This document shows, one piece after another, positions 57,701 through 58,250 of a stretch of DNA of 64,000 nt. This DNA is from Meandrina meandrites. Taxonomy: Eukaryota > Cnidaria > Anthozoa > Scleractinia > Meandrinidae. The stretch spans positions 48,958,944-49,022,943 of the forward strand of contig OY855905.1 in assembly GCA_963693305.1 (NCBI GenBank), given 5' to 3'. Position 1 is the stretch's first letter. The number at the start of each line of letters is the position of its first letter. A program made the translations under genes and the position numbers. The notes under the pieces were generated by a model. That model made no database searches. It had not been told where the DNA came from and worked only from the letters and a program-made list of their open reading frames with translations.

Positions 57701-57809
57701 GAGAATCCCACCATTGTCCAACGTTTGAAAGGGATGCGGAGGTGAATTGTTCAACCCATTTTCTTCTGTTTTCGCAGTCTTCGCGATGGTAGCTTCCTCT
57801 GTGCGGAAC
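12953..57809 (-). CDS. HMGCR: HMG-CoA reductase, catalytic domain, six visible exons
   Basis: This gene encodes the enzyme that reduces HMG-CoA to mevalonate, the committed step of isoprenoid synthesis. Exons 57499-57809, 33363-33550, 30735-31000, 16986-17196, 16043-16194 and 12953-13084 all have AG/GT borders and compatible phases. They join to about 420 codons. Key motifs in order are ENPIGLAKIPLGVAGP, ATTEGALVAS (catalytic Glu), DAAGQN, SGDKNAIAKNYIMGRG (catalytic Lys), TGQDLASVHE (catalytic Asp), IGTVGGGTQVP, and FASAHDRLGRNRP (catalytic His) just before the stop. The order and spacing match class I-like HMG-CoA reductase. The DAAGQN and KNYIMGRG variants differ from the usual animal HMGCR, so this may be a divergent paralogue or a transferred gene. 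Exons upstream of 57809 (start codon, any membrane domain) were not found. Introns carry large transposons. Confidence 0.85.
13385..14935 (-). mobile_element. Penelope-like retroelement with RT and GIY-YIG (copy 3), broken
   Basis: Reading the minus strand, a reverse-transcriptase C-terminal half appears first: ALNITNES near 14930, then after a frameshift FKYNNIYYKQIFGCAMGSPI and the catalytic motif FRYVDDSHT near 14660, then QFTVELEDTTEQGLPFLDT. An expanded 31-bp tandem repeat follows (14193-14529). Downstream, YRISCPSCNFVYYGQTERAY at about 13800 is a GIY-YIG domain, ending near 13430. RT followed by GIY-YIG identifies a Penelope-like element. It lacks the RT N-terminus and has frameshifts, so it is inactive. 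It lies just downstream of the last HMG-CoA reductase intron boundary at 13085, inside that intron. Confidence 0.8.
14193..14529. repeat. 31-bp tandem repeat, 11 units
   Basis: Eleven units of a 30-31 bp repeat (TGTACCACTCCTTGTTGTGA followed by TAGTGTCCGCT/G) lie end to end inside the Penelope-like coding sequence, just after the LPFLDT motif. Because 31 is not a multiple of 3, the three frames of the repeat are translated in turn. Two units lack one base. Confidence 0.95.
14936..15233 (+). mobile_element. Inverted copy of the Penelope-like GIY-YIG tail
   Basis: The plus strand encodes MFDHDSNVSCHVHENDHQMD and YEPSYHERLFLEAWLSI, and then the CACGTTCCTTTTTGAAACTT tail word. The same sequences occur on the minus strand at 13440-13740 as part of copy 3. 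The two form an inverted duplication joined at the truncated 5' end of the reverse transcriptase. Confidence 0.85.
15240..15640 (+). mobile_element. LINE reverse transcriptase C-terminal tail
   Basis: A plus-strand frame to about 15525 encodes HKSYRYITSRLWNNLPDNIR and GLRIFKNLLNN. The (Y/S)RLWNNLP...R...S...FK pattern is the usual C-terminal end of jockey/CR1-type LINE proteins. The rest of the element is missing. Confidence 0.65.
15694..15731. repeat. (GCT)n microsatellite
   Basis: About 12 units of GCT, followed by scattered ACT repeats to 15758. Confidence 0.95.
16043..16194 (-). CDS. HMGCR: HMG-CoA reductase exon with GTVGGGT motif
   Basis: It encodes EPGIYASLVLPTLVIGTVGG followed by GTQVPTAKESLSMIGCFGK. 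The acceptor is TTTTAG and the donor GTGACA. GTVGGGT is the invariant glycine loop of HMG-CoA reductase that follows the catalytic Asp. Confidence 0.85.
16361..16685. repeat. Pair of ~33-bp direct repeats around a tRNA-like insert
   Basis: AAATACAACAAGATAA...TTTGCATCATTAA occurs at about 16361-16393 and again at about 16653-16685, with few differences. The interval carries a tRNA-like sequence, and GCATCACGCAGTCACAT occurs twice within it. The direct repeats could be target duplications or part of the duplicated unit. Confidence 0.6.
16413..16490 (-). tRNA. tRNA-like pseudogene or SINE head
   Basis: The minus strand reads GTAGCTCAGTGGTTAGAGC (D arm, A box) and GTGCGTTCAAATCCC (T arm, B box), at tRNA spacing. 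A run of T lies on the minus strand right after the 3' end (16404-16410), as in a pol III terminator. The predicted anticodon loop is CTAGATT. The acceptor and T stems contain mismatches, so a functional tRNA is unlikely. Confidence 0.55.
16986..17196 (-). CDS. HMGCR: HMG-CoA reductase exon with catalytic Asp
   Basis: It encodes VDSHKLTRAFHAQQLAAQRS and the segment IAAISAATGQDLASVHE. The Asp in GQD is the expected catalytic aspartate. It starts in phase 0 after ATATTAG and ends in phase 1 before GTGAGA, which matches the next exon. Confidence 0.85.
17200..18174. other. No gene seen; repeated TCTCAGCTATCAGTTAA words
   Basis: The word TTTCTCAGCTATCAGTTAA and variants occur near 17380-17420 and 18100-18170. 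These may be ends of an unidentified inverted or direct repeat element. No exon is visible. Confidence 0.4.
18175..18645 (+). mobile_element. LINE reverse transcriptase C-terminal tail with 3' end
   Basis: A plus-strand frame to 18477 encodes RVQKIMFKMLNKLTPPYMDD and SFGYSGAVLWNGLPSELR, the C-terminal signature of CR1/L2-type LINE proteins. It is followed by a T run, AATAAAG and the short repeat TGTCTGTGTCTGTGTCTAAA, which looks like the 3' terminal repeat of the LINE. Confidence 0.7.
19080..20148. repeat. Diverged ~200-bp tandem satellite, left part
   Basis: Units with CAGCTCGAATATTACACCTTTTG, TATGACTCTTATTAA and TGCCCATACATT words recur about every 200 bp (for example near 19641, 19857 and 20055). 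Unit similarity is low, so the array is old. It is interrupted by a MITE at 19317-19554 and ends at a TTAA transposon. The array resumes beyond that transposon. Confidence 0.75.
19317..19554. mobile_element. 238-bp MITE inside the satellite
   Basis: Ends CAGTCGGGGGAACAAGTGC and GCACTTGTTCACCCGACTG are inverted repeats. AATA flanks both sides (19313-19316 and 19555-19558). No coding capacity. Confidence 0.75.
20153..20363. repeat. Left terminal inverted repeat of the 7.7-kb transposon
   Basis: It pairs with 27628-27844 in inverted orientation, about 85-90 percent by eye. Confidence 0.85.
21403..26724 (-). CDS. Transposase-like protein of the TTAA transposon, multi-exon, one frameshift
   Basis: Likely exons run 26724-26322, 26237 to about 26117 or 25981, 25489 to about 24836, about 24835-24441, and 23364-21403. 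The first exons carry paired Cys motifs (ICPAHRGRFGIGW, CVKCRKM). The fourth begins in a different frame from the third without a clear intron (near 24836-24845), so the copy may be broken. The last exon (about 650 codons) has VEDWAMKFMP, YYKQDNAGCYHSGY and DFSDPQGGKGMCDRQAATIK. I read the Asp of EDWAM and of KQDNAG as possible acidic residues of an RNase H-like DDE core. Further on are a C2H2 finger (CPEEGC...HLDTGKH) and a helical FTQKQTDFLKQQFEFGE domain. This protein family is widespread as uncharacterised predictions in cnidarian genomes; its role as the transposase is inferred from its place between the terminal repeats. Confidence 0.65.
23515..24400. other. Intron of the transposase-like gene, AT-rich repeats
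   Basis: A GATAAGATAGATAAGAGATAAG stretch and a run of TTAAATA-type words fill the intron. A short frame at 23808-24014 with EITLEWNMLPDEVRDKAGTK resembles a LINE C-terminal tail. Confidence 0.45.
27628..27844. repeat. Right terminal inverted repeat of the 7.7-kb transposon
   Basis: It is the inverted partner of 20153-20363. This copy has about 15 extra bases near the outer end. Confidence 0.85.
27936..28030 (+). mobile_element. tRNA-derived SINE head
   Basis: GCGATAGCTCAATTGATAGAG (A box) and GTTGGTTCGAACCC (B box) are 60 bp apart, as in a pol III promoter from a tRNA. The anticodon region is degenerate. The 3' boundary of the SINE is unclear. Confidence 0.6.
28435..28545. repeat. Dispersed repeat, copy 1 (pair with 30422-30565)
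   Basis: CAGGGCTTATTGTTGAAA, TTCTAAAACATCTTAACGGCA and GTGGATACAAAA words, and an AAATAAATAAAT end, are shared in the same orientation with 30422-30565. Confidence 0.7.
29270..30020. other. No gene seen
   Basis: Non-coding by eye; within the HMG-CoA reductase intron. Confidence 0.4.
30024..30398. mobile_element. 375-bp inverted-repeat element
   Basis: The outer 60-70 bp on each side are inverted copies: ACGTGCGTTATTTATTGCAC...TCGCACCTTTTCAAGG at the left and its complement at the right, extending through ATTTGATATGCGCGC. No coding capacity. The target duplication is not clear. Confidence 0.75.
30422..30565. repeat. Dispersed repeat, copy 2
   Basis: It pairs with 28435-28545; see there. Confidence 0.7.
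30735..31000 (-). CDS. HMGCR: HMG-CoA reductase exon with catalytic Lys
   Basis: It encodes GRNLLMEFVYDSADAAGQNG and SGDKNAIAKNYIMGRG, corresponding to the cofactor-binding region and the loop with the catalytic Lys. The acceptor has a strong T run before CAG and the donor is a consensus AAG|GTAAGT. Confidence 0.9.
31019..31053. repeat. (ATC)n microsatellite
   Basis: About 11 units of ATC just upstream of the HMG-CoA reductase exon ending at 31000. Confidence 0.9.
31054..33362. other. Intron; two small hairpins, no gene seen
   Basis: An inverted pair GGGAGCAGCGCGAAA / TTTCGCGCTGCTCCC spans about 31320-31428. Another, ACCTCTATTAAGCGGCCAC / GTGGCCGCTTAATAGAGGT, spans 32009-32051. Both look like small foldback elements. 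Otherwise nothing coding is recognised. Confidence 0.5.
33363..33550 (-). CDS. HMGCR: HMG-CoA reductase exon, substrate-domain segment
   Basis: It encodes GGVTARVIKRQITRVPHFV, then DELKSKASEVSQHCKLQSVE and PWFIG. The acceptor is TTTCAG|GTGTGG. The exon joins in phase with the TAITR end of the upstream exon and with the GRNLL start of the next. Confidence 0.85.
33551..36194. other. Intron; duplicated ~140-bp repeats, no gene seen
   Basis: About 34970-35070 and 36000-36142 share GGCGAACAGG, AAAATGACAGARCACATATT and the stretch ATTTACCAAAAAAAACGTCC. An inverted pair GTACGCTTGGGA / TCCCAAGCGTAC lies at 34389-34464. No host gene is visible in this stretch. Confidence 0.5.
36200..36837. repeat. 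Left terminal inverted repeat with internal hairpin and 322-bp insert
   Basis: The outer part (36200-36338) and inner part (36661-36837) together match the right repeat (52428-52742) in inverted orientation. A 322-bp sequence at 36339-36660 is absent from the right repeat. Without it, 36200-36731 forms a palindrome of about 210 bp whose stem begins AGTAGTATAGTCGGAGTC. Confidence 0.9.
36339..36660. mobile_element. 322-bp insertion in the left terminal repeat
   Basis: It is flanked by TATA on both sides (36335-36338 and 36661-36664), while the right terminal repeat has one TATA at that place. The ends TGTATCG and CGATACA(C) are short inverted repeats. No coding capacity. It looks like a small transposable element that inserted after the Maverick arrived. 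Confidence 0.75.
36815..36867 (+). promoter_or_regulatory. Putative promoter in the left terminal repeat
   Basis: GATTATATAATTA lies about 35 bp upstream of the polymerase start codon. The same motif lies in inverted orientation just upstream of the first gene at the right end (52411), so both terminal genes seem to share one promoter type. Confidence 0.4.
36868..40816 (+). CDS. Protein-primed family B DNA polymerase, frameshifted
   Basis: This would replicate the element. The first open frame (36868-39966) holds a possible OTU-like Cys/His segment (DNLCLWRC near residue 266, GEHAFLI near 369), a C2H2 finger (CNHCHARF, residues ~386-406), a WHGCPKC segment near 490, exonuclease motifs YDFEAYG (~565), LGFNSGKYDLN (~664) and YNNLDV (~798), and polymerase motif A GYDANALYLS (~900). 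The second frame (39866-40816) carries KLLGNSGYGK (motif B) and MDTDSNY (motif C). The two join through a shift of one base at an A4 run near 39859-39863. All catalytic motifs are kept, so the lesion is recent, a read error or programmed. The total is about 1,315 residues. A terminal protein could lie in the N-terminal 260 residues, but none is recognisable. The stop overlaps the integrase stop by 3 bp. Confidence 0.92.
40813..41808 (-). CDS. Maverick/Polinton integrase (rve DDE)
   Basis: The 331-residue protein would insert the element into host DNA. It has the RNase H-like integrase triad: Asp in VHQADLLFLP, Asp in LLQVDPGREFMG, Glu in DQAIVERFNRTLAERLFG. A C-terminal segment with VYNIERSF and GFVREELLVV resembles the chromodomain-like or SH3-like tail of Polinton integrases. 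The N-terminal 60 residues are basic and helical; no full HHCC zinc finger is seen. It is the last gene of a minus-strand cluster that starts at the major capsid protein, and it ends tail-to-tail with the polymerase. Confidence 0.93.
   Translation of the reverse strand: MDAKLAKIYYSPGGYWKGFAAIKKLSKAANVPEETAKKWLFKQALWQIFLPAPKRIPRPKFDVPTPNKVHQADLLFLPHDKLPRGRKVFKYALTVVDVASRYKEAEPLTSKNSDEVALAFKRIYKRSPLKWPELLQVDPGREFMGAVTKEMENHKTYIRRGRVDIHRDQAIVERFNRTLAERLFGHQYAVEMRSNEGQRSTAWVKRLPEVVAALNNEVTSLIGKKPVVAIKEKNVYAKPSTPYLRPVGESEKKLPSIENVRYLYQPGELEGGVKRATDPIWSLKVYNIERSFTKPNQPVLYYLHDGPKRGFVREELLVVPLNTELPPTNVN
41833..42255 (-). CDS. Maverick protein of unknown role, two hydrophobic ends
   Basis: This 140-residue protein has an Ala/Gly-rich hydrophobic N-terminus (IMAGGAILNAAAFIGGNYLA) and a C-terminal hydrophobic segment (LMFVGAGALALGYAAFRFL), with a charged middle containing PPKEPKFSDFYQP. 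The C-terminal segment could be a membrane anchor. The ATG at 42255 is the only clear start. It lies 24 bp upstream of the integrase gene on the same strand. I do not recognise a family with known function. Confidence 0.7.
   Translation of the reverse strand: MASIAIMAGGAILNAAAFIGGNYLAMAHGGGDAALDEKVRHDKALEAYQAAYAKYSRDRTKLLDWIATNTQIKEQAKQNFTNTDYAFKLYNQAHPDKQMIPPKEPKFSDFYQPSQQQKNGELMFVGAGALALGYAAFRFL
42364..42586 (-). CDS. Small Maverick protein, frameshifted
   Basis: An ATG at 42586 opens MSDNKLVKTITDAAT, and a second frame continues PGFAAGIGWVAKKVVKENFT...NYVKFTAVMAGSIALKQYLE to a stop at 42364. The two frames join with a one-base shift near 42540, giving about 74 residues. The central segment is hydrophobic. 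Function unknown. It is followed by a short palindrome at 42323-42337. Confidence 0.55.
42630..42824 (-). CDS. Small Maverick membrane-like protein
   Basis: From ATG at 42824 this encodes 64 residues: KKVDIPQVLISTAAIFGIGL with a single hydrophobic segment, and a C-terminus (VSTKLMGCGVNP) that is encoded by a copy of the ATCAAC-TTT-GTTGAT palindrome. No known family. Confidence 0.55.
   Translation of the reverse strand: MKKVDIPQVLISTAAIFGIGLLWYDFNVKIFLTVRDLMKATIFDPDVSTKLMGCGVNPTEETNN
42952..43374 (-). CDS. Maverick protein with Thr/Pro-rich region and C-terminal TM
   Basis: The 140-residue protein has a Gln/Thr/Pro-rich N-terminal third, an Ala/Lys-rich helical middle (residues 45-80) and one membrane-like segment, WIGVISIVVSLIGIYY, near residue 115, followed by a Lys-rich tail. 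This layout suggests a tail-anchored or virion-associated protein, but function is unknown. A GCAACTTTGTTGC palindrome lies inside the coding sequence at 43327-43339. Confidence 0.7.
   Translation of the reverse strand: MSTEQSEASETTQQSCNPQVDITQQATTPTPTATPQRVKNPKRVAAGKVVAERTRLAREQQKKAAAEAAIIIANNKAKATAPVSEPDPPIADESPKSTKVDNSSLSTTQWIGVISIVVSLIGIYYKREELKAAFSKKKNT
43408..43983 (-). CDS. Maverick protein of unknown function, 191 aa
   Basis: The protein is soluble-looking and helical, with an acidic N-terminus (EQEFADVINLLEAEPSSS), a KEAIGMQLTHEHLKRLTDKE helix, and KYGKFLAPISAALITAKHID near the C-terminus. No catalytic motif or zinc ligand set is visible. It sits between the packaging ATPase and the 140-residue membrane-anchored protein in the minus-strand cluster. 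Its ATG at 43983 is preceded by an AT-rich TATATAGTATATAAAC stretch that could be its promoter. Confidence 0.75.
   Translation of the reverse strand: MAEQEFADVINLLEAEPSSSPADSSLVPQLLSGPNIPALREQLAVLVSTGKSKEAIGMQLTHEHLKRLTDKEVEKYYKRYETFVGSKTTESMVDNLLTLVTRGLQMVIEIDDVDAMKKELKEDFIINKEMTDFVGGLSLKYGKFLAPISAALITAKHIDFNSHLQTKDVAKLEEIPEHSSPTTEHLQTNSE
44029..44694 (-). CDS. Genome-packaging ATPase (A32/FtsK-HerA type)
   Basis: The 221-residue protein would drive element DNA into capsids. Walker A is GPTNSGKS (residues 25-32) and Walker B is TLIILDDC (99-106), followed by a sensor-like VLTQK motif. This is the shape of Polinton and virophage packaging ATPases. Residues 1-11 (MDSNSVADTPT) and the C-terminal SNSVAIHTPEF are encoded by inverted copies of one short repeat that brackets the gene. 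The Met at residue 12 could therefore be the original start. It lies directly downstream of the major capsid gene in the same direction. Confidence 0.9.
   Translation of the reverse strand: MDSNSVADTPTMDPSKIPFNALIVGPTNSGKSKYVVDQIYGPFRGKFDYIVLICPTFAHNKTYYRIGENDPRMFVIICKQHEVEIFLKIVSWLFEGTNTLIILDDCPASKDVKGGTGQLVNLGFSARHIGISVWVLTQKITSITPSFCENVAAIVLFYTPSAKTTKAIFEDYAGELSHDEYKNLISKLKERKFSYLVFSLRYPYGIQWGISNSVAIHTPEF
44729..44850. repeat. ~45-bp direct duplication at the capsid gene 3' end
   Basis: TAGTACAGAACAGATTCTAATTGCC at about 44804-44850, which covers the end of the major capsid gene, recurs at 44729-44773 with changes. Between them lies GGGGGTGTGGGGGGTACCCCC, a GC-rich near-palindrome. Confidence 0.8.
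44802..46061 (-). CDS. Major capsid protein (double jelly-roll-like)
   Basis: The 419-residue protein probably forms the capsid shell. It is rich in beta strands and falls into two halves. The first has GTLALRFNIDLSGG, ANNFLVDNVGRALVEKIVV and YDIYKIFEDLFLSQEERDNM. The second begins after FYPQALYNDLVFELTLAP and LEYEMIRSKTLADEAL and contains SLKGILILFIEPYV. NNFL-VGR-LV and the PxALxxD-xFELxL link are features I associate with double jelly-roll capsid proteins of Polintons, but identity to the usual Polinton family looks low. A structure prediction would settle it. It heads the minus-strand cluster and is divergent from the gene at 46123. Confidence 0.8.
   Translation of the reverse strand: MDGVQENLRPTRSEKTLGALRAERAVKRITFVKTEANPQETLYVSVPKLNENEVIVPGTLALRFNIDLSGGHANNFLVDNVGRALVEKIVVKYSGTILQDTVGYDIYKIFEDLFLSQEERDNMLQDGIQSVGLNKIRSNAGDKQTTGVDSENKLNKIYGSKYRIRLDHQILNDHGTFYPQALYNDLVFELTLAPASQVVRGSDKTKLEYKLTNIQLEYEMIRSKTLADEALSEYTNGKEFAYDHIQRDEVVTFVKATDTSLTLRVNPQRRSLKGILILFIEPYVAGGRHSETYFNPDLTKISVTVNGSPNRLYNNGLEGIDIWEEVKRFFLKAENKTQHMNATKFYTENKFGVMIDLRSMADHSMHGSGTRLVNTKDGVQLELERNASGSGNDKVRCHIYVISDAQMNILGRQLESVLY
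46062..46122. promoter_or_regulatory. AT-rich divergent promoter region
   Basis: Only 61 bp, almost all A/T with several TATAAAA words in both directions, separates the divergent capsid (minus) and 390-residue protein (plus) genes. It must serve both if they are transcribed separately. Confidence 0.45.
46123..47295 (+). CDS. Maverick coiled-coil membrane protein, 390 aa
   Basis: The N-terminal 70 residues are acidic and Thr/Pro-rich. A small folded segment (TFTAEIYLDKEFPNADKAKL) follows. Residues about 130-290 are highly charged (repeats of EERKKAYERAKQQ and ERQEREEEIQQERQ type) and should form a long coiled coil. The last 95 residues hold two or three hydrophobic Gly-rich segments, including VTAVLLAVGTTIGVILSSL and ILPGLLGSIVSFVFRAAGQV. 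The ATG at 46123 is chosen because the preceding codon is GTG. Similar proteins are, as far as I recall, typical of cnidarian Mavericks; function unknown, perhaps a virion or membrane-remodelling protein. Its stop overlaps the next gene tail-to-tail by 20 bp. Confidence 0.75.
   Translation: MAEGGYDETNPLMEHTDDRNDDDDGNTTGPFQPGSVSTPGPGEQIPRTTTTNRPDETTMFPEIPDDSATTTFTAEIYLDKEFPNADKAKLKYKIDKNGRLQVGLIKPGKPYYFVTTKIQGKEEYQINKNLTKEVLKALGPSRRLTLENEIRALSEGINENKKTVEDKNESSEERKKAYERAKQQIERRTDLQKELDRLKKREYEPVLGETIPLQVFRQNEAERQEREEEIQQERQEQDKIANDENTPQDERQQARERVLELDQEINEIENEREEEIERLSLRDKLREKVKEIFKKYGFTVTAVLLAVGTTIGVILSSLSNGLKAVAKGVGDGLQTLGKKIAGILPGLLGSIVSFVFRAAGQVISFLGKNAWLLIVGVAVFLFEQVKKRSD
47276..49015 (-). 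CDS. Large Maverick protein of unknown function, 579 aa
   Basis: This is the second longest protein of the element. It begins MDNEWTGGGGWLNAYSRQQR, has a central block with WLAGPNMRYWPQQLNFAVWC, ATTGCGIS and YFTVRRILFQMGGIQSISAL, then FRFTRGANHGLGSVYVYASY, and ends in a Pro/Lys-rich linker and a C-terminal hydrophobic anchor (VYLIAGGAVLAFVISHYAF). I recognise the central block from uncharacterised cnidarian predictions but know no function. Size and place fit a structural protein. No enzyme motif is visible. Two Cys in WCATTGC are notable. Confidence 0.8.
   Translation of the reverse strand: MDNEWTGGGGWLNAYSRQQRTKSAAKADAAKDKAPQPSQHSSASALLKWIQTPEANSIAKVAEQKAWKTFNAKYPNADKSKFEPQTDFTKDHTATSEIYFKAGPGNLINVFGSDSKYWSPEMKSALGIGQSSEGFPQQLTPSGLKGDSLPIPAVGFHDAAPSLKKIFNDQLKIYITPDQYFTTKFREVFQKTKLTHHSGKESKTWLAGPNMRYWPQQLNFAVWCATTGCGISREIFDNNYAMPENVRAFYKFHIYFTVRRILFQMGGIQSISALPGDPTFDQINNKYDVASYKRICNEFGVDPSSDFRFTRGANHGLGSVYVYASYIGPAKEEGDIYPGGEKKFSDEGGSGSKGNLIYYIEPDDAAYGQADWFCPNVAEGLTQAGLSRINQSIEAFVYCVLGSQVNVRSSILGSGGRAKEAQSEFLVLVEDAIRQPDLAKSVQRYQLAVDEAKVRLNLAVCLGAWLMPASMVINTESTIGYNNQLKQAVPGMKLGVNDEVNKSTKKVGVTNMSGGPSKVKRPIGHTSHKKPPVVPAQPEKIEPVQATQVTAKPTAHENNKVYLIAGGAVLAFVISHYAF
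49016..49049. promoter_or_regulatory. Short divergent promoter region
   Basis: The 34 bp between the divergent 579-residue and penton-like genes are A/T-rich (TTTAAACAAAATATTTTTC). Confidence 0.35.
49050..49720 (+). CDS. Penton/minor capsid-like protein, frameshifted
   Basis: The first frame (49050 to about 49235) gives SYIRLLSCSLYNSWFNLKEE and KPFKVTF. The second (49235-49720) gives LPGHYTLDALAIEIRNSL, NPQFKKIVIDSNLGNLLNLN and ends MPLQFLIEIN. Together they are about 223 residues. An IxLxSxSxxNSWxNL start followed by a PGxYxLDxLxxEI segment is the pattern of Polinton minor capsid (penton, single jelly-roll) proteins. The frames join by a -1 shift at a T5 run (49232-49236), so a base is missing or misread. 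It lies upstream of the next gene on the same strand. Confidence 0.75.
49749..50417 (+). CDS. Maverick membrane protein of unknown function, 222 aa
   Basis: Starting from the ATG at 49749 (an upstream in-frame start at 49707 would overlap the penton-like gene). The N-terminus is Pro/Thr-rich, followed by a helical NEVLKYLSDEVSHYRLVAKK segment, two adjacent hydrophobic Gly-rich stretches (SFSAGGISSSLSAGALGAAF and IPVAIPIGCVALLLGLTAAG), then a basic helical C-terminal half with LIKHCKIMTLAMSKCDTVNR. It looks like a two-pass membrane protein. I associate it with cnidarian Mavericks, function unknown. Confidence 0.75.
   Translation: MASNVLPSAPDYKETETQTSLYPDLPTQPDNNFHMHKANEVLKYLSDEVSHYRLVAKKYRRTKTIIDYASFSAGGISSSLSAGALGAAFSGLGIPVAIPIGCVALLLGLTAAGLTRFYKKLDPKLIKHCKIMTLAMSKCDTVNRILSKSLIDGKISDSELQIILDEKQSYLIQKEILRKGTLPKEKNKQSSPDIEKIRQEAMHEERIRLQKKFLGSAVDVSK
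50418..51514. other. 3'-3' intergenic region with palindrome clusters
   Basis: No gene is seen in these 1.1 kb between convergent genes. Two ~66-bp direct repeats rich in CACGTG and GAACGTTCTCGAGA words lie at about 50708-50825. Three 51-bp repeats each carrying GGTTACGCCGTAACC follow at 51106-51235. Further palindromes GTCCCACGGCGTGGGAC (51265-51281), CGACACAGCTGTGTCG (51326-51341) and TGACGTCA (51342-51349) follow. Control of transcription end, replication or packaging are all possible. Confidence 0.8.
51515..52099 (-). CDS. Cys-rich Maverick protein, 194 aa
   Basis: The N-terminal half is basic then acidic (GRGRNDGPVDQSAKKPKVTK). The middle has ILPPELREKIYKEFIKIKLR, which looks like a short helical motif of F-box or SOCS-box type, though this is only a resemblance. 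The C-terminal half has CDHNHQIVKVLFCYKCKGGC followed by CNLCRRNG, a probable zinc-binding cluster, then YDEDDYDEVFKK. It may be a nucleic-acid or host-factor binding protein. It lies next to the other Cys-rich terminal gene on the same strand. Confidence 0.7.
   Translation of the reverse strand: MGRGRNDGPVDQSAKKPKVTKNKVRGDLQMFHPHIIEENKELPILVSEELLAEMKKMSSQELMNILLPDNANNVSLTSEKKNCQLTDAIQILPPELREKIYKEFIKIKLRQRKALGWDEVNDAIKEAPVCDHNHQIVKVLFCYKCKGGCGRNYFCNLCRRNGFRHYLGYPIYDEDDYDEVFKKNVYLGWSGVVA
52121..52411 (-). CDS. Small Cys-rich Maverick protein, 96 aa
   Basis: It begins TRGKNNCRWLMLSRRETCGR with CMGEYCAWHNY, then PCKNCGKGVMCDYRLCMECG, enough Cys/His for two zinc sites, and a Lys-rich helical tail. 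It is the first gene at the right end, transcribed inward from the terminal repeat with a TATATAA just upstream. The family recurs, to my memory, in cnidarian Mavericks; role unknown, possibly a nucleic-acid binding regulator. Confidence 0.7.
   Translation of the reverse strand: MTRGKNNCRWLMLSRRETCGRRCMGEYCAWHNYQQKTVKKKPAPCKNCGKGVMCDYRLCMECGGSKLKQKLINKQKKAKKNFEQVLAELKYKQLEK
52428..52742. repeat. Right terminal inverted repeat with 206-bp hairpin
   Basis: Bases 52537-52742 form one large palindrome: AGTAGTATAGTCGGAGTC at one end pairs with its complement at the other, and GGGACCAAAAATCA with its complement near the loop. The loop is about 52644-52668. The inner part 52428-52536 is shared with the left repeat and carries ATTATATAATTA next to the first gene on each side. 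Confidence 0.9.
53019..55383. mobile_element. 2.4-kb transposon with TTAA target duplication
   Basis: The ends AGGGCAACTCTTGG and its complement lie next to TTAA at 53015-53018 and 55384-55387. The outer ~220 bp on each side are inverted copies with moderate divergence, sharing GTGACGTA and CACACCTGTGACGTA words. The interior has no recognisable transposase; open frames at 53445-53822 (minus) and 54420-54671 (plus) match nothing I know. It is probably non-autonomous and of the piggyBac or Kolobok type. Confidence 0.8.
55579..56083 (+). pseudogene. Myb/SANT-like DNA-binding protein, frameshifted
   Basis: One frame reads THGLLEAWAPKFSKLWGVSQ, then at an A run near 55690 the coding moves to NVWNDIYSSYKERCPESQRM, and near 55945 to a third frame with ECEKSMEQDNARFERSAEMF-like text ending MEQTNAIVDIFKDLASK. 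The LLxxWxxxFxxL...W..I opening is that of Myb/SANT-like domains found in Harbinger-associated proteins and related host genes. At least two frameshifts make it a pseudogene. Confidence 0.6.
56084..57238. other. No gene seen
   Basis: A duplicated GGAATGCACCTT word at 56270-56292 and a CTATACGAAGATA/TCCTCGTATCTTA pair at 56715-56822 are visible. There is no exon. Confidence 0.4.
57239..57468. mobile_element. 230-bp TA-flanked MITE, copy 1
   Basis: Left end with AAATTAAGCATGACGTTATAC and right end with ACGTCACGCTTAATCTCTC are inverted repeats. TA flanks both sides. It has the same length and end words as the copy at 59715-59944, but is more decayed. It lies 30 bp from the HMG-CoA reductase exon ending at 57499. 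Confidence 0.7.
57499..57809 (-). CDS. HMGCR: HMG-CoA reductase 5'-most visible exon with catalytic Glu
   Basis: It encodes VPHRGSYHREDCENRRKWVE, NIENPIGLAKIPLGVAGPLL and ATTEGALVASASRGATAITR. ENxIGxxxxPxGVAGP and ATTEGxLVAS open the catalytic domain of every HMG-CoA reductase, and the Glu is catalytic. The acceptor is TCTGTTGAG and the donor AAG|GTAATA. Earlier exons must lie further right or outside the window. Confidence 0.9.
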
Positions 57810-58250
57810 CTCAACAGAAAAAACGACCTTTCATTATATATTTACATGTATTAAAAATATGCCACTGGGCAACAAACGCGAAGATATCGTCAGATTGACT
57901 GGTATTTGTCAACTATTGCGATTTTGAGACGGCAATACAACATTATATTGACGATTCAACTATTGGTTACGAAAACTAAGCGAATAATGACCATAACATT
58001 GTTGATTGGCATTTAAATCTTTTTCACAGAAACTGAACGAAATTCATACAATGTATCTTAGCGAGGTTTTCCAAAAAGCTGAGCAAGGACGAAACAGAAA
58101 AGCTTGACCAAAATTAACTTCATTTAATCCAAACTTGTTCTGAAAGACAATGTTCAAATCAATGGCCTCCTTTTCTTCGTCTTCATCAATTAAGCTCTCT
58201 TTTACATCGACTGACTGACTCGTAGAGATGTATTAGGTAATGTTTAATAA

